NCBI GenBank assembly: GCA_031551755.1
Contig: JAVBNE010000012.1
Span: 124,001 to 188,000 of the forward strand
From: JAVBMU01 sp031551755
GTDB taxonomy: Bacteria; Actinomycetota; Actinomycetes; Actinomycetales; Cellulomonadaceae
Direction: 5' to 3'
Length of the DNA stretch: 64,000 bases
Shown here: positions 55,514 through 63,897 of the stretch, one piece after another
Numbering within the stretch: the stretch's first letter is position 1
Layout: every line of letters begins with the position of its first letter
Made by a program: the position numbers and the translations under genes
The notes under the pieces: model-generated
The model's database searches: none
What the model was told of the DNA's origin: nothing
The model's input: only the letters and a program-made list of their open reading frames with translations

Positions 55514-56766
55514 GCAGGCGACTGGTAGCCCCAGCCGAAGCGCTGGCCGCCCTCGAGGAGAAGGCCGGCGCCCGATGGGCCGACGCCATCTGCGCCGAGT
55601 ATGGCGTGGGCGAGGTGGCCGAGCTCCGCGTCCCCCTGCGCCCTGGAGTGGCCAACGGGCAGGCGGTTGAAAGCCTCGGCTACGACGTCTGGGCGGACTG
55701 GTTGGCAGCTTGGCAGCGTTTCGCGGCCCACCTCCCCCGCGGCATGCGGATCGAGTCCCGCCCGCTGAGCATCCGGCGCGTGCGCGCTGAGTTTCCGGCC
55801 GCGCTGGTCGCCGAGGGGATCGACGCGGCACTCAATGCGGCGAGCATCAGTCCATCCGTGCCGGGCAAAGACCCGGCGTTGCCTGACACGAGTCTCGAAG
55901 CCATTGACCTCGATCGCGCCCGCGATCTCGCCGAGGCACTGGTCACCGCCGGTGGAACGCTGAGCCCGGCGACCCTGCGGAGGGCCAGCGCACTGTCCGC
56001 CGCCGACGCAGGAATCCTGTGCGATGTCATCGCGTGGCTCGCCACACACGACGAGATCGACGGGTGGACCGCACGCCAGCTCCCGGTTCCCGGTATCCAC
56101 ACCAAATGGCTCGAGCGCCATGGCGGCCTGCTCGCACGGGTGACCGGTCGAGATGTTCACGGCGAACTCCGTCCCCGCCCCGCCGTCGTCCACCTGACCT
56201 ACACCGACCCCGGCTACCTGTCGAGCGGTGCACGACGACACGATGCGTGGACCACGGGGGACGTGCATTCCCTCGCCTACCAGCCCAGCACGGTGCTCGT
56301 GGTGGAGAACCGTGATTCCCGGCTGTGGTTCCCGGAGTCTCCGCACGCAATCATTGTTGAAGGCGGCGGGAAGGCCGCGGCGTCGCTGCTCGCCGAGATC
56401 CCCTGGATCCGTGCCGCCAAACACCTTCTGTACTGGGGCGACATCGACGTGGACGGATTTGAGATCTTGGCGCAGTTCCGCACGGCAATGGCCGAGCCTT
56501 CCATAGCCGGGGATCCGCCACATGATGTTCGGTCTGTCCTCATGGATCTCACGGCGCTCCACCGATACGCGGAGTACGGAATCATGACCGACAAGAATGG
56601 CCTGCCGCTCAAGCCGACATCTGTGCGACTGCCAAGACTAACTCCGGCCGAGGCAGCCGCCCACGATGCTGTCGCAACCGCGGGTGACGCCCCGTTCCGC
56701 CGCATCGAGCAGGAGTTGATCCCGTTGGCCGACGCAGCCCGGGAACTTCGAACTCTCACGACCTAG
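55510..56766 (+). CDS. jetD: Wadjet system subunit JetD (DUF3322/DUF2220 TOPRIM nuclease; MksG)
   Basis: 418 residues. Nuclease that cuts small circular DNA once the SMC complex has extruded it. N-terminal DUF3322 (about 5-190; GYDVWADWLAAWQRFAAHLP) and C-terminal DUF2220 TOPRIM domain. The TOPRIM acidic residues are present: Glu266 in VLVVENRDS, and the DxD pair Asp311/Asp313 in LLYWGDIDVDGFEIL. IIVEGGGKAA lies between them. The enzyme should therefore be active. Ends 11 bases before the convergent SDR gene. Confidence 0.94.
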   Translation: MSRRLVAPAEALAALEEKAGARWADAICAEYGVGEVAELRVPLRPGVANGQAVESLGYDVWADWLAAWQRFAAHLPRGMRIESRPLSIRRVRAEFPAALVAEGIDAALNAASISPSVPGKDPALPDTSLEAIDLDRARDLAEALVTAGGTLSPATLRRASALSAADAGILCDVIAWLATHDEIDGWTARQLPVPGIHTKWLERHGGLLARVTGRDVHGELRPRPAVVHLTYTDPGYLSSGARRHDAWTTGDVHSLAYQPSTVLVVENRDSRLWFPESPHAIIVEGGGKAAASLLAEIPWIRAAKHLLYWGDIDVDGFEILAQFRTAMAEPSIAGDPPHDVRSVLMDLTALHRYAEYGIMTDKNGLPLKPTSVRLPRLTPAEAAAHDAVATAGDAPFRRIEQELIPLADAARELRTLTT

Positions 56767-56777
56767 GACACCGGACA

Positions 56778-57617
56778 CTACCCCTGGGGCAGTGCCACCG
56801 CCCCGGACCGCACGGCCGCGACCGTCCCGCCGTCCACCAAAAGATCCGTTCCGGTGATGAAGGATGCCTCCGGGCCGACCAGGAATGCCACTGCTGCCGC
56901 GAAATCCGAGGGCGTGCCGATCCGCCCAGTGCCGGAACCCTCGATCATCGCCCGCATGCCGACGCCGGACTCCCCGGCCAACTCCTCGCGTCCCATTGGA
57001 GTCGAGATCACGCCAGGGCTCACGCTGTTCACCCGTGCGCCCCGCGCACCCCAGGCGACGCTCGCCGCCTGCACCCGGAGCTGGTTGGCGCGTTTCGCAA
57101 TCGAGTACGCGGCCCCCGGGTTGGGTACGGCACCTTCGCCTAGGAACGGCAGGGCCAACAGCTCATCCGTGGGCGTGTGCGCCAGGGCTGCCTCCATCTC
57201 GGCCGGGAAGTGGCCGGCGGCCAAAGCGGCGGCCATGCTCGCGATCACCACTCCGGCACCATCGGGCGCAATGACCCGGGCGAACTCATCCAGAGCGATC
57301 GCGACCCCGAGAAGATCGACCTGCAAGATGGCGGCGGTCGGCGCCTGCACCGGGGACAGCCCGGCCGTGTGCACCACAGTGGTCACCCGGCCCAGCTCGG
57401 CGGCACGGTCGGCCAAAGCCGCTACCGACTCCCGCGAGGAGACATCGACCTGCTGGCTCGTGATCTCGAATCCATCGCCGTCCATCTGTGTGGACAGCAC
57501 CTCGAGCAGCCCCTCGTTGAAGTCGGCCAACAGCACATGGCGCCCGGCGCCCACCCGCCGAGCGACCGCCGCACCCATACCTCCGACTCCGATGACGACA
57601 ACGACGTCCTGAGCCAT
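56778..57617 (-). CDS. Short-chain dehydrogenase/reductase
   Basis: 279 residues, NAD(P)-dependent SDR. Cofactor loop VIGVGGMGAAVARRVG (variant GxxGxG), acidic LLADFNE turn suggesting NAD(H), VVHTAGLSP, the YSIAKR catalytic Tyr/Lys, and FITGTDLLVDGGTVAA near the end. It begins 11 bases after the S-component-like gene, so it is probably the last member of the putative cobalamin operon, although its link to that function is not evident. The substrate is unknown. Confidence 0.88.
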   Translation of the reverse strand: MAQDVVVVIGVGGMGAAVARRVGAGRHVLLADFNEGLLEVLSTQMDGDGFEITSQQVDVSSRESVAALADRAAELGRVTTVVHTAGLSPVQAPTAAILQVDLLGVAIALDEFARVIAPDGAGVVIASMAAALAAGHFPAEMEAALAHTPTDELLALPFLGEGAVPNPGAAYSIAKRANQLRVQAASVAWGARGARVNSVSPGVISTPMGREELAGESGVGMRAMIEGSGTGRIGTPSDFAAAVAFLVGPEASFITGTDLLVDGGTVAAVRSGAVALPQG

Positions 57618-57628
57618 GACCGTTCTCC

Positions 57629-58213
57629 TTAGCCTGATGAAACCGCCAGTTCAACAACTGTCCGATGACGCCACCGCTCGACGGCCGCGAAGCACGCAGC
57701 GGCCATCGGAAGCAGGACAAGGTTCCCGATGAGCATGGGCCGCAGGAACGGCAGCCCGGCGACGTAGCTCGCGAGCAGCCCATCCGGACCCGCCGGGTAG
57801 AACACATCCCGGCCGAGCAGCCACACGCCGAAGTTGGTCCACAGGTAGAACCACAGCGTGGACCCGATCCCGAAACCGACAGCCCCGGCATACCGTCGCC
57901 AGCCGGTCATCGGCCGCCGCAGCACCAAGGCCGCCGCTCCGATGGCCAGCCACCCCGTCCAGGTGAACGCCAGGATCGCGGTGTTCCCCAACGAGAGGTC
58001 GCTGGCCATCACGATCACCAGCGGCACCGCGACGGCCCAACGACTGCGGACCAAAGTCATCGCGCAGAAAGTCACCACCGTCACCAACTCGAGGTTGGCG
58101 GGTGTCCCCAGGTCGTCCTTGACGAGCCGGAACCCGACGGCGACGACGACGAGCGCCGCCACAGCCGCCCATCGCCAGACCGCAGGCCCGGTCAGTAGGT
58201 GTCGAGTTTCCAT
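57629..58213 (-). CDS. DUF6580-like membrane protein (ECF transporter S-component-like)
   Basis: 194 residues, about six hydrophobic segments. Sequence elements LWFYLWTNFGVWLLGRD, YVAGLPFLRPMLIGNLVLLP and TGWLAIGAAALVL are those of the DUF6580/S-component-like family thought to capture vitamins for energy-coupling-factor importers. The ATG lies inside the 3' end of the DUF4430 gene (22-base overlap), with AGGAT just upstream. No ECF ATPases are nearby; a shared module elsewhere would be needed. Confidence 0.72.
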   Translation of the reverse strand: METRHLLTGPAVWRWAAVAALVVVAVGFRLVKDDLGTPANLELVTVVTFCAMTLVRSRWAVAVPLVIVMASDLSLGNTAILAFTWTGWLAIGAAALVLRRPMTGWRRYAGAVGFGIGSTLWFYLWTNFGVWLLGRDVFYPAGPDGLLASYVAGLPFLRPMLIGNLVLLPMAAACFAAVERWRHRTVVELAVSSG

Positions 58214-58614
58214 TCGATCCTGTCTTTCGAGGTGGTCTGCAGAGAACCAGCTCCCACGGTAGCGAGTTCACCGTTGACGTACAGAGCCCAGAACTCGCGT
58301 TTGCCCTCATCGGCCACACGTCCGTTTATCCCGACGACGAAGGCTTGCTCCCCTGAACCCTTCACTGTGACGTCCGGATCTATCTCGAGCAGGAGATCGA
58401 GCGCAGTTGCGCCGTCGCGTCCCTCATATGCGAACGATTCGTCCGACGAAGGGATGGGCGTCGGTTCCGCTCCGCCCAGCTGGGCTGCGGCGTCGACGGC
58501 CGAGGTGCTGGCTGAGTCGGGGCTCTCGCTGCCCCCGCCACAACCACCCAGCAATCCGCAGATTATTACGGCCGGAAGTACCCATGCGGACTTGATGCGA
58601 AGGCTGCTCGTCAT
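58192..58614 (-). CDS. DUF4430 lipoprotein (transcobalamin beta-domain-like)
   Basis: 140 residues. Lipoprotein signal with lipobox ICGLLGGCGG, a Ser/Pro spacer, then DUF4430: YEGRDGATALDLLLEIDPDV, QAFVVGINGRVADEG, EFWALYVNGELATVGAGSLQ and DRIEWKLDTY. DUF4430 is the fold of the C-terminal beta domain of animal intrinsic factor and transcobalamin, which closes over cobalamin; the FWALYVNG and final D-x-I-x-W/L-x-L pattern agree. Lies between an alpha-barrel repeat lipoprotein and an S-component-like gene. Confidence 0.82.
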   Translation of the reverse strand: MTSSLRIKSAWVLPAVIICGLLGGCGGGSESPDSASTSAVDAAAQLGGAEPTPIPSSDESFAYEGRDGATALDLLLEIDPDVTVKGSGEQAFVVGINGRVADEGKREFWALYVNGELATVGAGSLQTTSKDRIEWKLDTY

Positions 58615-58656
58615 CCGGGCAGCGTACTCAACCGTCCGCCATCCGGGCCTGGTGTC

Positions 58657-59658
58657 TCAACTCTCGGCGTCACCCGCCGCGAGCGCGATAGCCGCACGAG
58701 CCGTCGTCGACGGATCAGGCCACCCGTCGAGTCGGAAGGCGCCCGCATCCTCGCCGGTCGTCACCTGCTGCTCGGCCAACCATTTCCTGCCCTGATCGAC
58801 CAACAACTGGTGCCCACCGACGTCCTGGAGGGCTGTGACAGCTGCCGCGGACGTCCCGACATCGAACTGACCCGTCAGCGACGACCTCCAGAATCGCCCA
58901 TCACCGGCCACCACGGCCTGTCGGCTCAGCCATTCGGCGCCTGCCTGAGCGGCCTTCATCTCCCCCGCAGCGGCGAGCGCCGATGTCGCGAACGCTGTCG
59001 CGGCCGTATCTCCAGTGCACGTCGGCGGTTCCAGAACGACCGGGAACCCGCCGTCTTCGCATTGCTGGGTCGCCAGGTACCTGGCTGCGGACCGTGCATC
59101 GTCCTGACCGGCCTCGTCGGAGGACAAGGCCAGCACGGACCACGACTGCGACTCGGTAGTTGACCAGTCATCCGGTCCCAAGTCCAACACCCGGCCCGAA
59201 TCGCTGAGCTGGTCAGTCAATTCCGACCTCAGGTTCCGGTCATGAACGTCGCTGGGATCGGCCCCGAAGGTGTTGAGGGCCACGATCAGCTTTGCTGTCG
59301 GTCCCACCGACAACGAGGCTCGACCATCACCGATGTAGGAAGCCAACGTCGCCGGATCACTGATCGCGGACACGAGCGGGCGGGCGGAGTCCTGCTGTCC
59401 GGTCGCCACCAAACTGAGAACGACGTCGGTCGTCAGCCCTGGGTCGGGGTAGGCCACACCGTCCCGGGTGGTGGTGAGCAGATGATCGGGACCGGCCTGC
59501 GCCACGGCCCAGCGCGCTGAGGCTCTGGCCGCCTCAGCGAAGGAGGTGGCCGACTGATCCGACGCCTCTTCCGATCCTGAGCACGCGACCAGACCGCACG
59601 CTGCAACGACCAGGGCGGCAAGCGGACATATACGAGGGAGGACTCCTGCGCTGGTCAC
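58657..59658 (-). CDS. Alpha/alpha-barrel repeat lipoprotein (transcobalamin alpha-domain-like)
   Basis: 333 residues. Lipobox ACGLVACSGS. The mature protein is built of prenyltransferase/squalene-cyclase-type helical repeats: ARSAARYLATQQCEDGGFPV with GDTAATAFATSALAAAG, AEWLSRQAVVAGDGRFWRSS with DVGTSAAAVTALQDVG, and RKWLAEQQVTTGEDAGAFRL with DPSTTARAAIALAAG. This fold is shared with the alpha6-alpha6 barrel of transcobalamin and intrinsic factor. First gene of the operon, 42 bases before the DUF4430 gene. GTG start with TACACT 7 bases upstream. Confidence 0.8.
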   Translation of the reverse strand: MTSAGVLPRICPLAALVVAACGLVACSGSEEASDQSATSFAEAARASARWAVAQAGPDHLLTTTRDGVAYPDPGLTTDVVLSLVATGQQDSARPLVSAISDPATLASYIGDGRASLSVGPTAKLIVALNTFGADPSDVHDRNLRSELTDQLSDSGRVLDLGPDDWSTTESQSWSVLALSSDEAGQDDARSAARYLATQQCEDGGFPVVLEPPTCTGDTAATAFATSALAAAGEMKAAQAGAEWLSRQAVVAGDGRFWRSSLTGQFDVGTSAAAVTALQDVGGHQLLVDQGRKWLAEQQVTTGEDAGAFRLDGWPDPSTTARAAIALAAGDAES

Positions 59659-59665
59659 GCGCCCG

Positions 59666-59671
59666 AGTGTA
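59666..59671 (-). promoter_or_regulatory. -10 box of the alpha-barrel/DUF4430 operon (TACACT)
   Basis: TACACT lies 7 bases before the GTG of the lipoprotein gene, in the 18-base gap after parE. It suggests a separate leaderless transcript rather than only read-through from parE. No B12 riboswitch-like conserved box is apparent. Confidence 0.4.
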
Positions 59672-59676
59672 GGACG

Positions 59677-61800
59677 TCAGGCGTCAATCCGGGTGCGGTC
59701 CAGCTCATCCGCCCCGGCGATGATGAACTCTTTGCGCGGGGCGACATCGCTGCCCATCAGCAACTCGAAGGCCAGCTCCGCCTCCTGGACGTCGGAGGCC
59801 AAGACACGCCTCAGGGTCCGGTGTTGCGGGTCCATGGTGGTCTCGGCCAGTTGGTCAGCATCCATCTCGCCGAGACCCTTGTAGCGCTGGATGTCGTCCT
59901 TGTACCGCTTGCCGCTACGGTCCAGCTTGGCCAGTGTCGCGGCCAACTCGGCCTCGGAGTAGGTGTAGATGTACTCGTTCTTACGCTTCCCGGCACCCAG
60001 TACCTCGATGCGGTGCAGCGGCGGCACAGCGGCGTAGACCCGGCCCGCTTCGACCAGGGGTTTCATGTACCGGTAGAACAACGTCAGCAACAAGGTGCGG
60101 ATGTGGGCACCGTCGACGTCGGCATCCGTCATCAACACGACCTTGCCGTAGCGGGCGGCCTCGAGGTCGAACGACCTGCCCGAACCGGCCCCGAGCACCT
60201 GAATGATCGCGGCACACTCGGCGTTACGCAGCATGTCGCTGACCGACGCCTTCTGCACGTTGAGGATCTTGCCGCGGATGGGCAGCAACGCCTGGAAGTC
60301 GGAACTGCGAGCCAGTTTCGCGGTGCCCAGAGCCGAATCACCCTCGACGATGAACAACTCGCTGCGCTGCACATCGTCACTGCGACAGTCGGCCAGCTTC
60401 GCGGGTAGCGAGGAGGTCTCCAGCGCGTTCTTCCGCCGGGAAATCTCCTTCTGTTTGCGGGCCGTGATCCGCGCCCGCATCTCGGCGACGACCTTCTCCA
60501 GCAGCAAGGACGCCTGCGCCTTCTCATCACGCTTCGAGGAGGTCAGCACCGCCCCCAGCTCGCTCTCCACCACCCGGGAGACGATCGCCCGGACAGGGGC
60601 TGTCCCGAGGACTTCCTTGGTCTGCCCCTCGAACTGCGGCTCCGCCAGCCTGACCGTCACCACGGCCGTCAGCCCGGCCAGGACGTCGTCCTTCTCCACC
60701 CGTTCCGCGCTGTCCTTGGTGGAAACCTTGAGCCGGCGCGCATTGGTCTCGATCTGCTTGCGGACGACCTTGAGCAACCCCTGTTCGAATCCGGACAGGT
60801 GGGAGCCACCTTTGGGGGTCGCGATGATGTTGACGAACGTCCGCACCTCGGTGTCGTAACCCGACCCCCACCGGAGAGCGACATCCACGTCACATGTCCG
60901 GCTCACCGACTGCGGGGTCATATGCCCACGGTCGTCAAGAACCGGCACGGTCTCGGTGAAGTTGCCCGAACCTGTCAGCCGCCAGGTTCCGGTGACCGGG
61001 GTGTCCGGCGCGAGAAAGTCGACGAAGTCGACCGACCCGCCGGTGTGCACGAACATCTCCTCATGCGGGCCGGACTCCCCCGGGGTGCCCGGCATACCGC
61101 GCTCATCTCGCACCACGATCCGCAGGCCCGGCACCAGGAAGGTCGTCTGCCGCACCCGGGTGACCAACTCGTCGTAGGAGAACACCGCTGTCTTCAGGAA
61201 GATCTGACGATCCGCCCAGTACCGCACCCGGGTCCCCGTCACCCCGCGACGTGTCTTCCCCACCACCGCCAGCTCCGAACGGTCCACGAAGGGTGTGAAC
61301 GCCGCCTCCGGTGAGGGGCCGGCAGAGGGGTCGGCGAACTCGCCGGGCTCTCCACGGTGGAAGGTCATCCGGTGGGTTTTGCCCCCACGATCCACCTCGA
61401 CGTCGAGACGGGCCGACAGCGCGTTCACCACCGAGGCGCCCACACCGTGCAGACCGCCGGTCGCTGCATAGGAACCGCCACCGAACTTCCCACCCGCATG
61501 CAACTTGGTGAAGACGACCTCGACCCCTGTGAGCCCGGTCTTGGGCTCGACATCGACCGGGATCCCACGCCCGTCGTCCTCGACGGATACCGAGGCGTCC
61601 GCATGGAGCACGATGCGGATATTCGAACAGTTGCCGGCCAGCGCCTCGTCGACCGAATTGTCGATGATCTCCCACAGGCAGTGCATCAACCCACGCGAAT
61701 CCGTGGTGCCGATGTACATGCCGGGGCGTTTACGGACCGCCTCCAGCCCTTCCAGTACCGACAGGTGCCGGGCGGTGTAACTCGACTCGTTGACGCTCAC
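59677..61800 (-). CDS. parE: DNA topoisomerase (ATP-hydrolysing) subunit B, ParE/GyrB-like
   Basis: ATPase subunit of a type IIA topoisomerase, partner of the ParC-like protein at 35 kb; 707 residues. GHKL ATPase: EIIDNSVDEALAG, DDGRGIPV, GGLHGVGASVVNALS. TOPRIM: FIVEGDSALGTAKLARSSDF and LMTDADVDGAHIRTLLL. C-terminal YKGLGEMDADQLAETTMDP. The GTG at 61800 has no ribosome site and TAGGCT 8 bases upstream; the longer frame to 61905 is unsupported. Confidence 0.94.
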   Translation of the reverse strand: MSVNESSYTARHLSVLEGLEAVRKRPGMYIGTTDSRGLMHCLWEIIDNSVDEALAGNCSNIRIVLHADASVSVEDDGRGIPVDVEPKTGLTGVEVVFTKLHAGGKFGGGSYAATGGLHGVGASVVNALSARLDVEVDRGGKTHRMTFHRGEPGEFADPSAGPSPEAAFTPFVDRSELAVVGKTRRGVTGTRVRYWADRQIFLKTAVFSYDELVTRVRQTTFLVPGLRIVVRDERGMPGTPGESGPHEEMFVHTGGSVDFVDFLAPDTPVTGTWRLTGSGNFTETVPVLDDRGHMTPQSVSRTCDVDVALRWGSGYDTEVRTFVNIIATPKGGSHLSGFEQGLLKVVRKQIETNARRLKVSTKDSAERVEKDDVLAGLTAVVTVRLAEPQFEGQTKEVLGTAPVRAIVSRVVESELGAVLTSSKRDEKAQASLLLEKVVAEMRARITARKQKEISRRKNALETSSLPAKLADCRSDDVQRSELFIVEGDSALGTAKLARSSDFQALLPIRGKILNVQKASVSDMLRNAECAAIIQVLGAGSGRSFDLEAARYGKVVLMTDADVDGAHIRTLLLTLFYRYMKPLVEAGRVYAAVPPLHRIEVLGAGKRKNEYIYTYSEAELAATLAKLDRSGKRYKDDIQRYKGLGEMDADQLAETTMDPQHRTLRRVLASDVQEAELAFELLMGSDVAPRKEFIIAGADELDRTRIDA

Positions 61801-61808
61801 GTTGCGAC

Positions 61809-61814
61809 AGCCTA
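61809..61814 (-). promoter_or_regulatory. -10 box of parE (TAGGCT)
   Basis: TAGGCT on the minus strand, 8 bases before the GTG; inferred leaderless promoter, same arrangement as jetA and dut. Confidence 0.5.
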
Positions 61815-61931
61815 GACGAGGTGACCCACAGGCCAAGGTTGCAGCGCCGCGCAGGGTGAGAGCGCTACGCGGGTAGCGAACCGGCCACGCTCGATAGCCG
61901 TCCACGGCTCACGGGATGGCAGCATGGAGGC

Positions 61932-62141
61932 GTGACAGTAACGACCGAAACCGAACCGCTGACCGCAGCCGACCGATGCGACCGCTGCGGCGCTCAGGCC
62001 TACGTGCGCATCGTGGTGGGCGCAGGCGAACTGTACTTCTGCGGACACCACGCACGGACCCACGGTGAAGCATTCGCCGATGTCGCCACCCACGTCCAGG
62101 ACGAGCGCGATCGCCTTCAGGCCGCCTACGGCACGCGTTGA
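61932..62141 (+). CDS. DUF7455 small zinc-ribbon protein
   Basis: 69 residues. CDRCG and CGHH form a likely zinc site (TAADRCDRCGAQAYVRIVVG ... ELYFCGHHARTHG). Small proteins of this type are found next to parE and sigA in Actinobacteria. Cytoplasmic, function unknown. The GTG start has GGAGG one base upstream. Followed by a strong hairpin. Confidence 0.85.
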   Translation: MTVTTETEPLTAADRCDRCGAQAYVRIVVGAGELYFCGHHARTHGEAFADVATHVQDERDRLQAAYGTR

Positions 62142-62190
62142 ACGGCACCGCCGACGGCAGCGATCACGACGGCCGCGGCACAGACCACAC

Positions 62191-62226
62191 GTACAGCCCC
62201 GCCCGATGTACCGGGCGGGGCTGTAC
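62191..62226. terminator. Strong hairpin after the DUF7455 gene
   Basis: Perfect 15-base arms (GTACAGCCCCGCCCG and its complement) around a 6-base loop. No T tract. Probably the terminator of the DUF7455 gene. The remaining 255 bases up to the GNAT-AAA gene show no ORF or clear promoter. Confidence 0.75.
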
Positions 62227-62481
62227 GACATCCATCCGGCTGATCCGCCGTCCGTAGGCACAGCACCCATGGGCGCCCTCCTACTTCTCCGCCCAAAGGC
62301 GCTGCCCGGCGCAGGGCCGTCAAGCGACTGGGCAGCCGGTTTTCTTGCCTCGGCCGCACCTATGGCAGAGTGTCCCCACCGTTTCGCGGCATCACCCCGC
62401 CGCACGGCGTCACAGCCGGACCCGGCTTCCGATCCGCAGCACACAGCCTCCAGCGTGGGGCGACGACGGGACAAGAGGACA

Positions 62482-63795
62482 ATGGCGCATTACCGCATCC
62501 GTGATTTCCACCCCGAAGACGTTGACGGGGTGCTTCGCCTGTGGGACGAGACCGCCACAGGCGCCGTCGAGGAGCCTGTGTACTCCCTGGCGGAGGTGCT
62601 CGCCTCCTGCACGGCCGACCACGCGGTCGTCGCCGTCAACGGCGATCAGATCATCGGTGCGGCCGTGGGGCGTGCCGCCCACGCGCAAGGTTGGATCGTG
62701 TTCCTGAGTACCACGTCGGCCTGGCGGGGCCGTGGGGTCGGCACTGACATGCTCGCCGCCCTGGAATCGCGGATGGCACCGTTGGGCCTGAGCAAACTGT
62801 CCGTCCTGTTGCCGGAGCCCTCCGAACCCAATGACGCATTCGCCCGCCAGGGTTTTCGGGGCAAGAAGAGCCTGGTCTACTTCGAGCGCCAGATCCCTGT
62901 GCGGCGAGAGGAACTCGGCATCCTCATGGAGCTGGGTGGGCGCACACCACCACGAGGACTGTGGGACTCGATCGCAGGGATGTCCACGGAGAAGGCTCTC
63001 CTGGAAAAACGCCTCGTCATGCCGCTGGCCCGCCCGCAGCTCGCTGACCGTTTCGGCGTCCGACCGCCGAGCGCTGTCGTGCTCTTCGGCCCACCCGGAA
63101 CGGGCAAGACGACGTTCGCGCGCGGCATCGCGTCCCGGTTGGAGTGGTCCTTCGTCGAGGTGTTTCCCTCACGTCTGGCCACGGACCCGGCCGGGTTGGC
63201 TGGCGCGCTCCGGTCGACATTCGAGCGCATCAGCCATCTTGAACACGCGGTCGTCTTCATCGACGAGGTCGAGGAGATCGCCGTGCAGCGCGGCGGAGAG
63301 CCGCCCTCACCGCTGCAGGGCGTCACCAACGAACTACTGAAGATCATCCCCGCGTTCCGCGAACAGCCAGGCCGCCTCCTGGTCTGCGCGACCAACTTCA
63401 TTCGCTCCTTGGACCAGGCATTCTTGCGCCACGGGAGATTCGACTACGTGATCCCCATCGGTCTGCCCGATGCCGAAGCCCGGAAGTCGATCTGGTTGCG
63501 ATACATGCCCGAATCGGCCGCCCAGCACGTGGATGTGGACCGCCTCGTCACCCGCACCGACGGGTTCTCCCCCGCCGACATCGAGTACGCGGCCCGACGC
63601 GCCTCCCAAGCCGCGCTGGAGAAGGCTATCTACGGCCCCGACGGCGCCCACGCGCTGACGCTGGACGAGCAGAGCGAGACGTCCGGCCCCAGCCTCGACG
63701 ACTACCTCGAAGCCATCTCCTCGACCCGCGCAACGGTCTCGCCGGAGGTCACCGCAGCGTTCCTGGAGGACATCAACACGATCGCACGCGTCTGA
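62482..63795 (+). CDS. GNAT acetyltransferase fused to AAA+ ATPase
   Basis: 437 residues. The N-terminal GNAT domain (about 3-140) has MAHYRIRDFHPEDVDGVLRL and the acetyl-CoA loop SAWRGRGVGTDMLAALE. The C-terminal AAA+ domain (about 165-437) has Walker A LFGPPGTGKTTFARG (about 203-210), Walker B VVFIDEVEEIA, sensor VCATNF and arginine-finger FLRHGRFDYVIPIGLPD, closest to FtsH/ATAD-type AAA modules. ATG with AGAGGA upstream. The fusion suggests an ATP-driven remodelling step tied to acetylation; the target is unknown. Convergent with sigA. Confidence 0.88.
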   Translation: MAHYRIRDFHPEDVDGVLRLWDETATGAVEEPVYSLAEVLASCTADHAVVAVNGDQIIGAAVGRAAHAQGWIVFLSTTSAWRGRGVGTDMLAALESRMAPLGLSKLSVLLPEPSEPNDAFARQGFRGKKSLVYFERQIPVRREELGILMELGGRTPPRGLWDSIAGMSTEKALLEKRLVMPLARPQLADRFGVRPPSAVVLFGPPGTGKTTFARGIASRLEWSFVEVFPSRLATDPAGLAGALRSTFERISHLEHAVVFIDEVEEIAVQRGGEPPSPLQGVTNELLKIIPAFREQPGRLLVCATNFIRSLDQAFLRHGRFDYVIPIGLPDAEARKSIWLRYMPESAAQHVDVDRLVTRTDGFSPADIEYAARRASQAALEKAIYGPDGAHALTLDEQSETSGPSLDDYLEAISSTRATVSPEVTAAFLEDINTIARV

Positions 63796-63805
63796 ACTGA
63801 CGGCT

Positions 63806-63830
63806 CCCCGCCCTGGTGTTCAGGGCGGGG
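63806..63830. terminator. Bidirectional terminator between the GNAT-AAA gene and sigA
   Basis: CCCCGCCCTG-gtgtt-CAGGGCGGGG: 10-base perfect stem, 5-base loop, between two convergent genes. No T tract on either side. Confidence 0.75.
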
Positions 63831-63897
63831 CTCAGCGGCACGACGGCCGTCGCTGCCGTGACGGCCGATCCCGATTCGGGGCGCCTGCCTCCCGACG

